A DNA stretch of 64,000 bases from JAFDVL01 sp031409955 (GCA_031409955.1 JANNYF010000274.1:21246-85245), one strand, 5' to 3'. Positions 28,521-38,596 are shown, numbered from the stretch's first letter. Made by a program: numbers and translations. The notes: generated by a model not told the origin, from the sequence alone.

Positions 28521-29705
28521 TTGTTAACTAGAAAGCCATCTCGAAAACTATTCACCCATCTTTGTTTCCTGATCGTTGTTCTTTCACTCGCCGCGTTTCC
28601 GTCTTTCGGAGCCGAACTTCATCCGTTAAGCGAAGAGTCGCTTAGTAAAGGATTGCCGGATAAACTGGGAGATGATTGGCGGGCAAGCAGTCCATCCCGC
28701 AAAGTAGCGGCTGATAAAATTACTGAAATCGCCGAGGCTAAAATCCTGACGGAATACGGCTTACAGTCCGTCACAGACCGTCAATACTCCAACGGAAAAG
28801 CCAACCTCAGGGTTGAAGCTGTCGAGATGAAGTACGCGTCTGGAGCCTATGGTCTTTGGACAATTCATCGTGCGACATTAGCAGCGAACCAGAAGGAAAT
28901 CTTCAACGGACGTTTCGTCCTAAGATTTTCCGGTTCGAATCAGGCCATCACGGAAGCTGTCTTTACGCAAATGCAAACCTATCTAACTTCCACGTCTGAA
29001 CCACCTTTGCTCCCGACATATCTTCCTGATCAAAGCAAAATTGCCGACAGTGAAAAATATTTGGTCGGCCCTGAAGCATTCGCGCACATCTCGGAAATCA
29101 GTGATCTGAAAGATGCGATTGACTTCACTGGCGGCACGCACGCAGCGGTGGCGGACTACAACAACGGGAGCGGGAAAATGAGCATCGTGCTGATTGAGTT
29201 TCAATCCCCTCAATTCGCGGCTGATGGCCTTGCTAAAATCCAAGCACATTTTAATTCTCTAAGTCAGGACGAGCAAAAGAAACGAATTTTAAGACGAGTC
29301 GGCAATTACGCCGTTGAAGCAGTCAATGTGTCGGATCCAGAAGGGGCGGCGGAAGTCCTCAAACAAATCAAATACATGGTCAGAGTCCATTGGGAAGGCA
29401 AAAACTCTTCCGCGATCCCAATCCCGTTTAGGCCGCCGGATCCCGCCGCCCTCCGCGAAGCCATTCAAACCGCACAGTTCATGGTCGCAACTTTTTACGG
29501 GATCGGAATCTTACTGGTCGGAGCGGTGCTCACTGGAATTTCCGTCGGTGGAGTGTTCTTTTATTGGCGTCGGGCGCAGCGGCGAAAACTAGGATTGGAT
29601 GGCGGCTTCACCGATGCCGGCGGGATGACTCGACTCAACTTGGACGAATATCTCTTCTTATCCGGTTCGGATTCTTCCGCAAAGCTGCTTGGTAAAGGGA
29701 AATAA
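28521..29705 (+). CDS. Exported protein of unknown function with C-terminal membrane helix
   Basis: I do not recognise this family with certainty. From the TTG at 28521 it is 394 residues: a signal peptide (about 1-30), a periplasmic part and one hydrophobic helix near the C-terminus (about 325-350), followed by a short basic/cytoplasmic tail. The start is chosen because AGGAGGG ends 5 bases before this TTG, whereas the ATG at 28506 overlaps that Shine-Dalgarno. Similar exported proteins are, to my memory, common in Acidobacteria. It stands alone, convergent with dnaN. Confidence 0.7.
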   Translation: MLTRKPSRKLFTHLCFLIVVLSLAAFPSFGAELHPLSEESLSKGLPDKLGDDWRASSPSRKVAADKITEIAEAKILTEYGLQSVTDRQYSNGKANLRVEAVEMKYASGAYGLWTIHRATLAANQKEIFNGRFVLRFSGSNQAITEAVFTQMQTYLTSTSEPPLLPTYLPDQSKIADSEKYLVGPEAFAHISEISDLKDAIDFTGGTHAAVADYNNGSGKMSIVLIEFQSPQFAADGLAKIQAHFNSLSQDEQKKRILRRVGNYAVEAVNVSDPEGAAEVLKQIKYMVRVHWEGKNSSAIPIPFRPPDPAALREAIQTAQFMVATFYGIGILLVGAVLTGISVGGVFFYWRRAQRRKLGLDGGFTDAGGMTRLNLDEYLFLSGSDSSAKLLGKGK

Positions 29706-29754
29706 AAAAGGGCGACCATAGTTTCCAAACCCACCCAGGAATCCTATGGTCGCC
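29702..29754 (-). terminator. Intrinsic terminator for dnaN
   Basis: GGCGACCATAG (29711-29721) pairs perfectly with CTATGGTCGCC (29744-29754) over a 22-base loop. On the minus strand the hairpin is followed by a T run (complement of 29703-29710). It lies about 100 bases downstream of the dnaN stop. Confidence 0.7.
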
Positions 29755-29856
29755 AACTATCAGGAGGTTCACCCGTGCCATCATTAACGACAAACCTCCA
29801 CAAATGTTCCCAGGGTTCGTTTGTCTTAACAATTAAACTTACCTAAGAAAATTTCG

Positions 29857-30960
29857 TTACAAACGCATCGGCATAATGACGTAGCGGAAGTCATAGTCGG
29901 AATCCGCCATTGATCGTAATTGCACCTGCGAGTTGCCATCCTTAAATTCAAACCTGACTTCGCCATCATTGATGACACCAAAAAAATCATTGACGTATTG
30001 CGCATTGAACCCTGAAGACATGCTGTCGCCGGAATACTCAATCGGCAACGTCTCGCCGGCTTCTCCGACGTCTGATGCCTGCGCCGTGATATTCAATTGT
30101 CCCTCGCTAATTTCAAACTTGATAGCATGGGAGCGCTCGTCGGCCATCAACGCAACACGGCGCACGGCAGCGGCAATGCGCTGGCTTTCAATCACGAACT
30201 GCTGATTGTTTCCTTTGGGCAAAACCATCTCGTAATTCGGGAATTGTCCGCTCAGCATTCGGGAAACGAGCAACCGCTTCCCGAACCGGAAAAAGAGATG
30301 ATTGTCGTCTTTACCAAACTCAACGGTTTCTTCTGTCTCGGAACTTAATTTGGCAAGTTCGGTCAGGGTTTTTTTAGGGATAATCGCTTCGACCTTCAGG
30401 TCTTCGACGAAGCTGCCTTTCTTCTCAATAAAGGACAGACGGTGACCGTCAGTGGCGATCATTCGCAATCCCTCGCCGGAAAGTTCGAACTTGGCACCAT
30501 TCAACGCATACCGAGACTCTTCGTTGGTCGCCGCGAAAATCGTGCGAGTAATAAATGTGCGAAATATATCCGTCGGCAAGTGACCCTGCACCGCTTTGAA
30601 CTCTGGAATCTCAGGGAAGTTCGCTTTCGGCTGCCCCAGCATTTTGAACCGGGAACGTTCACAGATGATGCTGACCTGATCGTTTTCCCCGCATTTAATT
30701 TCCACTGAGGATTCTGGCAAAGCCCGAATAATTTCAAACAGCTTTTTTGCTTGCACGCAAACCGATCCTTCAGCAGAAACTTCAGCTTCACAGTTTGTCG
30801 TGATCGAAACGTCAAGATCGGTTCCTTTGATTCGCAAATTCCCGCTTGTGGACTCCAACAACAAACTGGAAAGGATCGGAATCGTGTTTTTCTTCTCAAC
30901 CACCCCTTGAATAAAATTGAGTTCTTTTAGGAAGTTTGTTTTGCTGACTGTCAAATGCAT
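29857..30960 (-). CDS. dnaN: DNA polymerase III beta subunit (sliding clamp)
   Basis: Ring-shaped processivity clamp. The 367-residue protein begins MHLTVSKTNFLKEL and shows three clamp repeats, with GAKFELSGEGLRMIATDGHRL in the middle domain and the C-terminal DYDFRYVIMPMRL, which resembles the usual YVVMPMRL end. I start it at the ATG at 30960, where AAGGAG lies 6 bases upstream, not at 30990. It lies in the same direction as dnaA, with the oriC-like region between them. Confidence 0.97.
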   Translation of the reverse strand: MHLTVSKTNFLKELNFIQGVVEKKNTIPILSSLLLESTSGNLRIKGTDLDVSITTNCEAEVSAEGSVCVQAKKLFEIIRALPESSVEIKCGENDQVSIICERSRFKMLGQPKANFPEIPEFKAVQGHLPTDIFRTFITRTIFAATNEESRYALNGAKFELSGEGLRMIATDGHRLSFIEKKGSFVEDLKVEAIIPKKTLTELAKLSSETEETVEFGKDDNHLFFRFGKRLLVSRMLSGQFPNYEMVLPKGNNQQFVIESQRIAAAVRRVALMADERSHAIKFEISEGQLNITAQASDVGEAGETLPIEYSGDSMSSGFNAQYVNDFFGVINDGEVRFEFKDGNSQVQLRSMADSDYDFRYVIMPMRL

Positions 30961-30990
30961 GATTTTCTCCTTCAACCTCTGGCTTTGCAT

Positions 30991-31238
30991 TTTACTAACT
31001 CTATTAGTATTTTAATACATGTATTTATCTAGTAGTAGTAGTAGGTCCTGTGGAAATGTGGAAAATGTCGTGTAACCAGTTGAATAATAAGCGCTTTAAT
31101 ATTAAAATACCTTGTGGAAAAACCTGTGGAAAACATGTGTGAAATTAAAGAAACTGTGGAAAATTATCACCCGGAAAGAAGTTTTCCACAGTTTCCACAG
31201 GCTATCCACAGGGGCGGCAGCGGAAAACACTTCTAAAC
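30991..31238. other. oriC: Chromosomal replication origin (oriC) between dnaA and dnaN
   Basis: This 248-base non-coding region has eight DnaA-box-like nonamers. Five are in TGTGGAAAA orientation (31049, 31057, 31113, 31125, 31155) and three in TTTTCCACA orientation (31182, 31191, 31202; the last is CTATCCACA). It also holds a run of five TAG trinucleotides (31030-31044) next to GGTCC and the first box, and an AT-rich stretch (30995-31030). Position between dnaA and dnaN is a common origin site. The dominant box is TTTTCCACA instead of TTATCCACA. Confidence 0.88.
31030..31057. promoter_or_regulatory. DnaA-trio element next to a DnaA box
   Basis: Five TAG repeats (31030-31044) abut a short GC cluster (GGTCC) and a TGTGGAAAT box (31049-31057). 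In described origins, DnaA loads from the double-stranded boxes onto such trios on one strand to start unwinding. The order box, GC cluster, trios, AT-rich DNA is kept here, with unwinding expected toward dnaN. Confidence 0.75.
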
Positions 31239-32642
<1,404 letters not shown>

Positions 32643-32834
32643 AACAACTCCTGTGAGAACGTCATGATGCTAATGACACAGCTTTTTCGCCTGCTGAATT
32701 CTATGAACAACCCTTGAAGTTCAAGGATAAGTTTATGTATTTTCAGTATTTAACTTGATGCAGGTTGCTATCATCTCAGTTGCCGAAGGCTAACACAGTG
32801 AATGGCTGATTGCAAGGTTGGGGCAGGAGAATTA

Positions 32835-33899
32835 TAGGGCGAACGCATCACCATTGAATCAAAAGCTACTCAGTTAAGCTGAGTAGCTGAGTCAATTAAA
32901 AGCAGCACCATTATTCGAGCGGCTCAAGAAAATAGCGGACCCGCGACGCTCAGAAGTTGCATTCGTTGTCTGAGATTGTGGTGATGGCGATCTGTGCGGA
33001 GATTTGTGGGGCCGAACATTGGACGGAGATGGAAGAATTTGGGGAAGCCAAGCAGGAATGGTTGGCGACATTTTTAGTGTTAGAGCACGGCATTCCCTCG
33101 CACGACAGGTTTCGGAGAGTTTTTATGTTGTTGGATAATATCGAGTTAAAGGGAGTGTTTGTGGATTGGATCAGCGCGGCAGTCAGTTTAAGGGAAGGTA
33201 CTTTGGTGAATGTCGACGGCAAGAATTTGTGCGCAGCAAAGCGTCGGGGCAGGGGAGAAAAGCCTTGAATATCGTCAGTGCCTGGGTCTCCGAACAGTCG
33301 GTGGTGTTGGGGCAAGTCAAATGTGAGGCGAAATCCAATGAGAGCACGGCGATCCCGGAATTATTGAAAATCTTGCATTTGGCCGGTGGCATTGTCACGA
33401 TTGATGCGATGGGCTGCCAGAAAGAAATCATCGACACCTGTCTCACGCGGGAAAAAGAGCACGGACGAAGCGAAGAAAGAAGATGCTGGGTCACGGAAGA
33501 AATCGCATGGCTGGAGCAGAAGGAGGAATGGGAAAAACTGAAGAGCGTGATTCTGGTGGAAGCCGTGGGGGAAGTGAGCGGCAAAGAAAAGAGCCTCGAA
33601 AGGCGCTATTTTATTAGTAGTTTAGGGGCCAACGCCGCGCTCGCCTTGCGTGCCGTACGAGGTCATTGGGCGATTGAGAACGAATTACATTGGTGTATTG
33701 GATATTGGCTTTCGAGAAGATGACTGTCAAATCAGAGAAGCACAATCCGCCGAGAATCTAGCCGCCCTCAGACACCTCGGCTTGAATCTCTTGAAACAAG
33801 AAAAGAGATGTCAGTTAGGGATCAAAAGCAAACGCAAGAAAGCGGGTTGGGATGAGTCCTACTTACTCAAGGTGCTAAAAAAGTGATGCGTTCGCCCTG
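32835..33899 (+). mobile_element. ISAs1-family insertion sequence, decayed transposase, intact ends
   Basis: A 1065-base element bounded by 17-bp inverted ends: TAGGGCGAACGCATCAC (32835-32851) and the complement of CAGGGCGAACGCATCAC (33883-33899), one mismatch. It is flanked by a perfect 10-bp direct repeat AGGAGAATTA (32825-32834 and 33900-33909), consistent with the target duplication of this family. The transposase inside is broken by frameshifts and a deletion. Confidence 0.9.
32912..33886 (+). pseudogene. ISAs1-family transposase, frameshifted and internally deleted
   Basis: Homology to ISAs1/H-repeat transposases is clear: a DPRR start near 32940, SEIVVMAICAEICGAEHW, GIPSHDRFRR, IVTIDAMGCQKEI and RRYFISSLGANAALALRAVRGHW. 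It is spread over three or four frames, with shifts near 32950, 33260 and 33695. The family segment with the YVLALKxNQ motif, about 50 residues after the GCQKEI block, is missing. It cannot encode a working enzyme. Confidence 0.88.
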
Positions 33900-33930
33900 A
33901 GGAGAATTAAAGGATGGAAGGCGACATCGG

Positions 33931-35060
33931 CAGGGTAAACGCATCATAAAGGACTCGGTTTGGGGCAGTTCAGGACTTTGAGTAGATAGTTGTGATCCCA
34001 AGCGGCCCGCAGCCGTTTATTCTGGATGCCGCATTTGAGCGTGCGCTCCCGAGCAAACTGTTGGCGAAGCGCCGTAAGAGCGCGAAGTTCTCTGGCGCGT
34101 AGCGGGTGCGCAGGCGGCTGTCATCTTCCCGAAAGACCACATCAGTACCCAATGACAGGAGTTCTCAATGCCCCAATGCGTGCGCACTGCGTGCGCGAAG
34201 GTGGCCGCGTTGACTGGCAAACTGCTCAAGTAGTAGCGCACTTCGACACTGGTTTTCCCCCACTTCACGCCTGGCCTCGACCCTCCCCACGCTGGTCAAA
34301 TCGCACCACTCGGCACAGCCCGGCAAATAATCCCAGGCCGCCACTGACCAATAGGTCCGCGTCTCAATGCGCCCGTGGTCGCCGTCCACCGTGGTGGTCA
34401 TCGCGTGCGCGATATTCGACGTGCGCCCGGCCTGGACGGACGCACATAACTCGGCCACGGCTTGCCGCAAGTGCGGATGATTGTCTTTCAAGGCCAACAC
34501 ATAATGCGCCCCTTGGGCGCGAATTTCCTCCGCTATCGTCGTTTGCGTGGTGAGTGCATCCACCCTCACGATGCAGTCCTGCACGTCGAGCGTGCGCCAT
34601 AATTCCTGCACCGCCGTGATCTCATTGGAGTCCGCTGCCACCTTCACTTGCCCCAGTGTCAGGCGATTGCGCTCACTAACTCAATAGCGGCGCGTCCCTC
34701 ACCTCGCGCCTGTGACCATCGCACGGTCTCGCCGTCAATCGCCACCACTTCGCCCGCGGTCAGCTGCACAACGCTTGCCATCCACGGGCGAAAACACTGG
34801 TCAAGCGCTGGTGGCTTGAGACGCGCCAGCACACGACCAAACGTATCGTGCGAGGGAATCTCGTGCGGCAAGGCCAGAAACGTGCGCAACCATTCGGTAC
34901 GCGCTTGCCCGAACGTGGCGATGGCAGTGACATTATTCGCCCCGCAGATCACTGCCAGAATCGCAATCCTGATAAGTCCAGCATCCAGTAGCCACAGTCC
35001 TGTGGACGCCGTGGAGCGGGCAACTCGACAAAGTGCGCCCACAACAAACACCCAGCGGCG
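33931..35060 (-). mobile_element. Second ISAs1-family element, one end recognisable
   Basis: The left end is CAGGGTAAACGCATCAT at 33931, close to the CAGGGCGAACGCATCAC end of the neighbouring element. The matching right end was not found, so the right border is approximate. The transposase runs on the minus strand in several frames. The two elements are separated by only 21 bases beyond the target duplication of the first. Confidence 0.7.
33970..35051 (-). pseudogene. ISAs1-family transposase remnant
   Basis: Reading leftwards from 35051 the fragments are: IAILAVICGANNVTAIATFGQ and IPSHDTFGRVLARL; then EITAVQELW, IVRVDALTTQTTIAEEI and YVLALKDNHPHLRQAV (34165-34647); then SVEVRYYLSSLPVNAATFAHAVRTHWGIEN (34017-34268); and last VVFREDDSRLRTRYAPENFALLRRFA. 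They follow the ISAs1 transposase order but lie in different frames, and the N-terminal DPR block is in another frame. The gene is dead. GC content is higher than in the first element, so they are different subtypes. Confidence 0.85.
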
Positions 35061-35606
35061 GCGTAGTCTCCGCTTCTCGGTCAGGAGTTAGGGTGGTCTA
35101 TTCTCCTACCCCATCACAGTGGCGCGCCTCTATAAAGTTAATCTCCGCTTTGACCTACCATGCGATTGCCATGGTGACATCAGCTTCAGATGACAAAAGT
35201 AAGTTAGATAGACACAATTCAGTAATATTTTTACTAAACGTTAAAAAAAACTATTGACATGTCAGAAATAATCCATAGAATCGCTTCGTTAACGAATCTT
35301 CCTCACTCCGGCACACCATTTTAGAAGGTTTGTTGCTTCAATATGGCAGGTAATTAGCTAGTCCTTAAGCTGCTAATATCCGCATACATCGCTCAATTTA
35401 ATCACTGGAAAAACAATCACTGATCGGTAGGTTTATTCTCTGCTTTTGGCTCTGACTTTTTGGTCTTGAACCATTTGCAGTTGAATTAGCTGATCTTCTA
35501 TCCTATTGGAAGATATTGCTACGAAGAATAAATCTGTCTATCTAGCTGTGTGTTTTTCCTCTACTTTCGACTATGACAATTTTCCATTCTTTAAGGAGAA
35601 ACTCGA
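35061..35606. other. About 550-base non-coding stretch before the exported duplicated protein
   Basis: The left part is probably the lost end of the second IS element. The rest is AT-rich and non-coding, with a candidate promoter at 35254-35281 and a leader of about 325 bases. No tRNA, riboswitch or ORF with support was recognised. Confidence 0.5.
35254..35281 (+). promoter_or_regulatory. Candidate sigma70 promoter
   Basis: TTGACA (35254-35259), a 16-base spacer and TAGAAT (35276-35281). It would leave an unusually long leader before the ATG at 35607. Confidence 0.4.
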
Positions 35607-36590
35607 ATGCGAACCTCACATAAACTCACACAATTTTTCTTAGCTCTGACCGCGCTCGTATCATTGGCGGCAGTTTCCTTTGGACAAGCCCCAACTGTGG
35701 GCGCATCTGCTAACGCGCTTAATCAGATCGAAGTCAGCGATCAAAAGCCCGGCTCCGTGTTGGTCTATCCGTACTACACCAGCAACGCGCAAGCCAAAGC
35801 CGACACCCGCGTCACCCTCTCGAACCTAGGCCAAGATTTTGTAATCGTTCACCTGTTCTTCTTGTCTGGCGGCAATTGCCAACAGGCAGATATGTATGTT
35901 TGCTTGACCAAAGGCGCTTCGATTTCCGCCAAAATGTCAGAGCAAGACCCCGAAATAACGGGCTACGTCTTGGCCGTCGCCGTGGATGGCATGGGTCGTC
36001 CGATTTCGTACAATGCGTTGATCGGCAATGCGTTCGTCACTGCAGGAACCACGGTGGGCAACTACGGCGCAGAAGCCTTTGCTTCTAGCATAAATAAAGG
36101 TAATTGGACGCAAAATGCAGACGCATTTGCAGCAGGCTTCGCCACGCTCGCATTCGACGGCTCGACCTATGATCGCGGTGCTGATCAGTTTGCCGTGGAA
36201 ATCCAAAGCCCCAACGATGCGACTGGTCAAGCGATTGTCCACGTCAGCCTCAACGGTGACATTAATGCCGCCAGTGTCAACAACATCAGCCAAAATGGCG
36301 CGGGCATAGTGTGGCGTGGTGATGAGAGACAAGGCAGCTTCGTGCGCTTCATCAGCGGCTTCTGCCAGTCCGTCAACACCATCAATGCCACTTCGCCTCG
36401 CGTCCCCACTGGCCTCGGCGTCTTCTTGCCCAAGGGCAGCATCGGCACCTTGACCTATGCCACCGCGCAAGCGTCCGTCGGTTTGTTGCTGACGCCGAAT
36501 ACTAATGCCTGGAGCGGCATCCGTACGCTGCACAAAACCCGCACGAAGAACTCGACCTTAACCATCCCGGTCTTCATGCCTGTTTGTTAG
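35607..36590 (+). CDS. Exported protein of unknown function (parent copy of a 3' duplication)
   Basis: A 327-residue protein with a clear signal peptide (about 1-27, ending VSFGQA) and a strong AAGGAGA Shine-Dalgarno 7 bases upstream. The mature part is rich in Ala, Asn, Thr, Ser and Gly and looks beta-rich, with motifs such as VLVYPYYTSNAQAKADTR and NTNAWSGIRTLHK. It has two spaced cysteines in the middle (CQQADMYVC) and one at the very end. I do not recognise the family. The last 94 codons, stop and terminator are duplicated immediately downstream. Confidence 0.8.
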   Translation: MRTSHKLTQFFLALTALVSLAAVSFGQAPTVGASANALNQIEVSDQKPGSVLVYPYYTSNAQAKADTRVTLSNLGQDFVIVHLFFLSGGNCQQADMYVCLTKGASISAKMSEQDPEITGYVLAVAVDGMGRPISYNALIGNAFVTAGTTVGNYGAEAFASSINKGNWTQNADAFAAGFATLAFDGSTYDRGADQFAVEIQSPNDATGQAIVHVSLNGDINAASVNNISQNGAGIVWRGDERQGSFVRFISGFCQSVNTINATSPRVPTGLGVFLPKGSIGTLTYATAQASVGLLLTPNTNAWSGIRTLHKTRTKNSTLTIPVFMPVC

Positions 36591-36622
36591 TCTTAACAAC
36601 TTCGCAAGAAGTCTTAAACCAG

Positions 36623-36650
36623 AAAGGCCAAGTCAACCGACTTGGCCTTT
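36623..36650 (+). terminator. Intrinsic terminator, copy 1
   Basis: AAAGGCCAAGTC (36623-36634) pairs with GACTTGGCCTTT (36639-36650) around AACC, followed by a T-rich CTTCTTT. Confidence 0.85.
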
Positions 36651-36725
36651 CTTCTTTGATAGGTTGCGTATCGCGGACGGCTTGTTCGCAAAAATACCAG
36701 GCAGGCCGCCCGGTTTACGGGCTTA

Positions 36726-37007
36726 GTGTGGCGTGGTGATGAGAAACAAGGCAGCTTCGTGCGCTTCATCAGCGGCAACTGCCAGTCCATCAACACCATC
36801 AATGCCACCACCCCGCGCGTCCCAACTGGCCTCGGCGTCTTCTTGCCCAAGGGCAGCATCGGCACCTTGACCTATGCCACGTCGAACGCTTCCGTCGGTT
36901 TGTTGCTGACGCCGAATACTAATGCCTGGAGCGGCATCCGCACGCTGCACAAAACCCGCACGAAGAACTCGACCTTAACCATCCCGGTCTTCATGCCTGT
37001 TTGCTAG
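36726..37007 (+). pseudogene. Duplicated C-terminal fragment of the exported protein
   Basis: An open frame of 93 codons that matches the last 94 residues of the protein at 35607, with about ten substitutions. It has no signal peptide and no ribosome binding site; GTG at 36726 is only the first frame-compatible codon. It is probably not translated. It may be the end of a former second paralogue that lost its 5' part by recombination. Confidence 0.82.
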
Positions 37008-37039
37008 TCTTAACAACTTCGCAAGAAGTCTTAAACCAG

Positions 37040-37067
37040 AAAGGCCAAGTCAACTGACTTGGCCTTT
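37040..37067 (+). terminator. Intrinsic terminator, copy 2
   Basis: The same hairpin as at 36623-36650, with the loop changed so that the stem gains a further A-T pair. It probably also separates this unit from the convergent gene at 37140. Confidence 0.8.
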
Positions 37068-37139
37068 CTTCTTTGACGGGTTGCGTATCGCGGACGGCTT
37101 GTTCGCAAAAATACCAGGCAGGCCGCCCGGTTTACGGGC

Positions 37140-37925
37140 TTAGTTTTCCCGTTTCAGAACCGACCAATGCTCTGCCAGAGGGATCGAAATATCCAGCCCT
37201 TCGTATTTCGATTGCTGTTCCTGCGGACAGACGATATACCCTTGCAGCCAGGCTTCGGCGGAAATCCACGCCCCCTCCGACAATGTTCCTTTGCATTGTT
37301 CCCGGTTGACCAGCAATTCGATCTGAAACTCTCCGACCTGCACCTCTAACCAGACGATCTCAGTCTGAGTGATGGGATTTATCAGTTCACACCACGAAAG
37401 GATTTTGCCATTGATCAAATAATCATTTTCGGCGAATTTGTTGGAGGCTTGTGAGGTTTGCGCTGGACTCAAGGGGGACATTCGAGGAATCGAATTTGCG
37501 TCCAGGATTTTGACGCGCGAGCAAAGACCGGAAAGATGTGCGGTCAATGATGGTTGGTTATACACAAGCTCGTTTAATTCTGTAAAGTTCTGGAGTTCGA
37601 AGATCAAATCAACGTTCTGGATGCGCCCGGAAACCAGCGCTTCGCCATCTTCGATGAACTCAATAATCTCCCACGAAGTTACTTCGTAGGTTCGGTCATT
37701 ACGAAAGGCCGGGCGACAATCCGCAAAGTAAACGCCTTCCTTCGATTCGTGCAGAATCGTCCAGATTTCAACCCCCTCCACAATCGGCCAACAATATCCT
37801 TGAATGATCGCACCTCGCCGTGAAATTGCACTGGGCGTTCCGCGCTGCCGCGCCGTTTCCGCCAACTGTTGATAGGAAGCTTCATCCGGGAGCTTGAACC
37901 CGATAACGTCGAAAATATCCCCCAT
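37140..37925 (-). CDS. Protein of unknown function
   Basis: I do not recognise this 261-residue protein. It has no signal peptide or membrane helix, is acidic and rich in Glu, Ile and Trp, and looks like a mixed alpha/beta cytoplasmic protein. It starts MGDIFDVIGFKLPDEASYQQL and is the last gene of the minus-strand run behind the PIN toxin-antitoxin pair, starting 6 bases after the antitoxin stop. Its stop codon touches the right border of the 417-bp duplication. Confidence 0.65.
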   Translation of the reverse strand: MGDIFDVIGFKLPDEASYQQLAETARQRGTPSAISRRGAIIQGYCWPIVEGVEIWTILHESKEGVYFADCRPAFRNDRTYEVTSWEIIEFIEDGEALVSGRIQNVDLIFELQNFTELNELVYNQPSLTAHLSGLCSRVKILDANSIPRMSPLSPAQTSQASNKFAENDYLINGKILSWCELINPITQTEIVWLEVQVGEFQIELLVNREQCKGTLSEGAWISAEAWLQGYIVCPQEQQSKYEGLDISIPLAEHWSVLKREN

Positions 37926-37931
37926 AGTTTG

Positions 37932-38141
37932 TCAGCTCTTCTTGTTCTGGTTTGAGAGAGGTGTGGATTCCTGTGGCGGGGCGGAGTGACGATAGCCGCG
38001 AATCGTATGCGTCGGGCCATGTGTTGGTCGTTGGTTGCTGCGAATCATTTCAGCAAACAAATCCATGTCGTAATCGCATTCGCGGGACATTTCTTCGCGG
38101 ATGGCGTGCAATTCTTCAAGAAAACGAGGTCGAGTGTACAT
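37932..38141 (-). CDS. Putative antitoxin of a PIN toxin
   Basis: A 69-residue charged protein, starting MYTRPRFLEELHAIREEMSREC, with an acidic helical N-terminal half and a polar tail. Small proteins of this type, with an EELHxIREEM-like helix, commonly follow PIN genes of the LETS type and act as antitoxins. It overlaps the toxin stop by one base (38141), so it is translationally coupled. The order toxin then antitoxin is reversed compared with vapBC. Confidence 0.6.
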   Translation of the reverse strand: MYTRPRFLEELHAIREEMSRECDYDMDLFAEMIRSNQRPTHGPTHTIRGYRHSAPPQESTPLSNQNKKS

Positions 38142-38596
38142 TATTCAAGAATCAGAAATTCGGGCGTGACGACTTCCGGCGCAAAAAACCCAGCCGCCGT
38201 ATTGAACAGCTTGATCCGGGCTTGCCGATGGACGTTTGCCAAATGCCCAAAGTTCCAGGTAACGAGGAAGTCAATTTTGTGTTCGGAGGCGAGTGCCATG
38301 TGCAAGGCGTCGCCTAAAAATTTGCGATGGAAAATGCCGCGCGAAATATAGCCCTCAGCTAAGATCGCAGCTTCTTCGGTCAGTTCCAGACGAGGCAAGG
38401 GGCGAATCAGGGAGAGATAGCTTTGCCGATACGGTTCGCGCGTGCGTTCGATTTCACGTTCCACCAACGGCGAAACATAGACTTTGTAATGCGGTAATTC
38501 GTGTTCCCACCAACGGATCGTCATATCCCGTCGAAAAGAATCTCCCTTGTCAAGATAGGCTCCGATCACCGAGGTTTCCAGATAGAGAGACATCAT
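38141..38596 (-). CDS. PIN-domain protein (putative toxin, LETS-type)
   Basis: A 151-residue PIN-fold protein. The first acid is Glu (E7 in YLETSVIG) instead of Asp, as in a known PIN subgroup. D96 in GDALHMALA and the VTWNFGHLAN motif (111-121) complete the site. It is likely a ribonuclease toxin held by the small downstream protein. Its start overlaps the stop of the protease gene at 38593 by four bases (ATGA). Confidence 0.8.
   Translation of the reverse strand: MMSLYLETSVIGAYLDKGDSFRRDMTIRWWEHELPHYKVYVSPLVEREIERTREPYRQSYLSLIRPLPRLELTEEAAILAEGYISRGIFHRKFLGDALHMALASEHKIDFLVTWNFGHLANVHRQARIKLFNTAAGFFAPEVVTPEFLILE

Larger units (their letters stand above)
36309..37142 (+). repeat. 417-bp tandem duplication (36309-36725 and 36726-37142)
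   Basis: Two adjacent units of 417 bases share coding sequence, stop, hairpin terminator and the following 75 bases. They differ by scattered changes, clustered in the coding part (for example GGCTTCTGC versus GGCAACTGC and ACCGCGCAAGCG versus ACGTCGAACGCT), while long runs are identical. The join is at a CGGGCxTAGTGTGG microhomology. Confidence 0.93.

Noticed and set aside
36309..37007. Diversity-generating retroelement (template and variable repeat)
   Set aside because: The differences between the two copies are not confined to A positions, no reverse transcriptase is near, and the repeat includes the terminator. Ordinary duplication with divergence explains it better.
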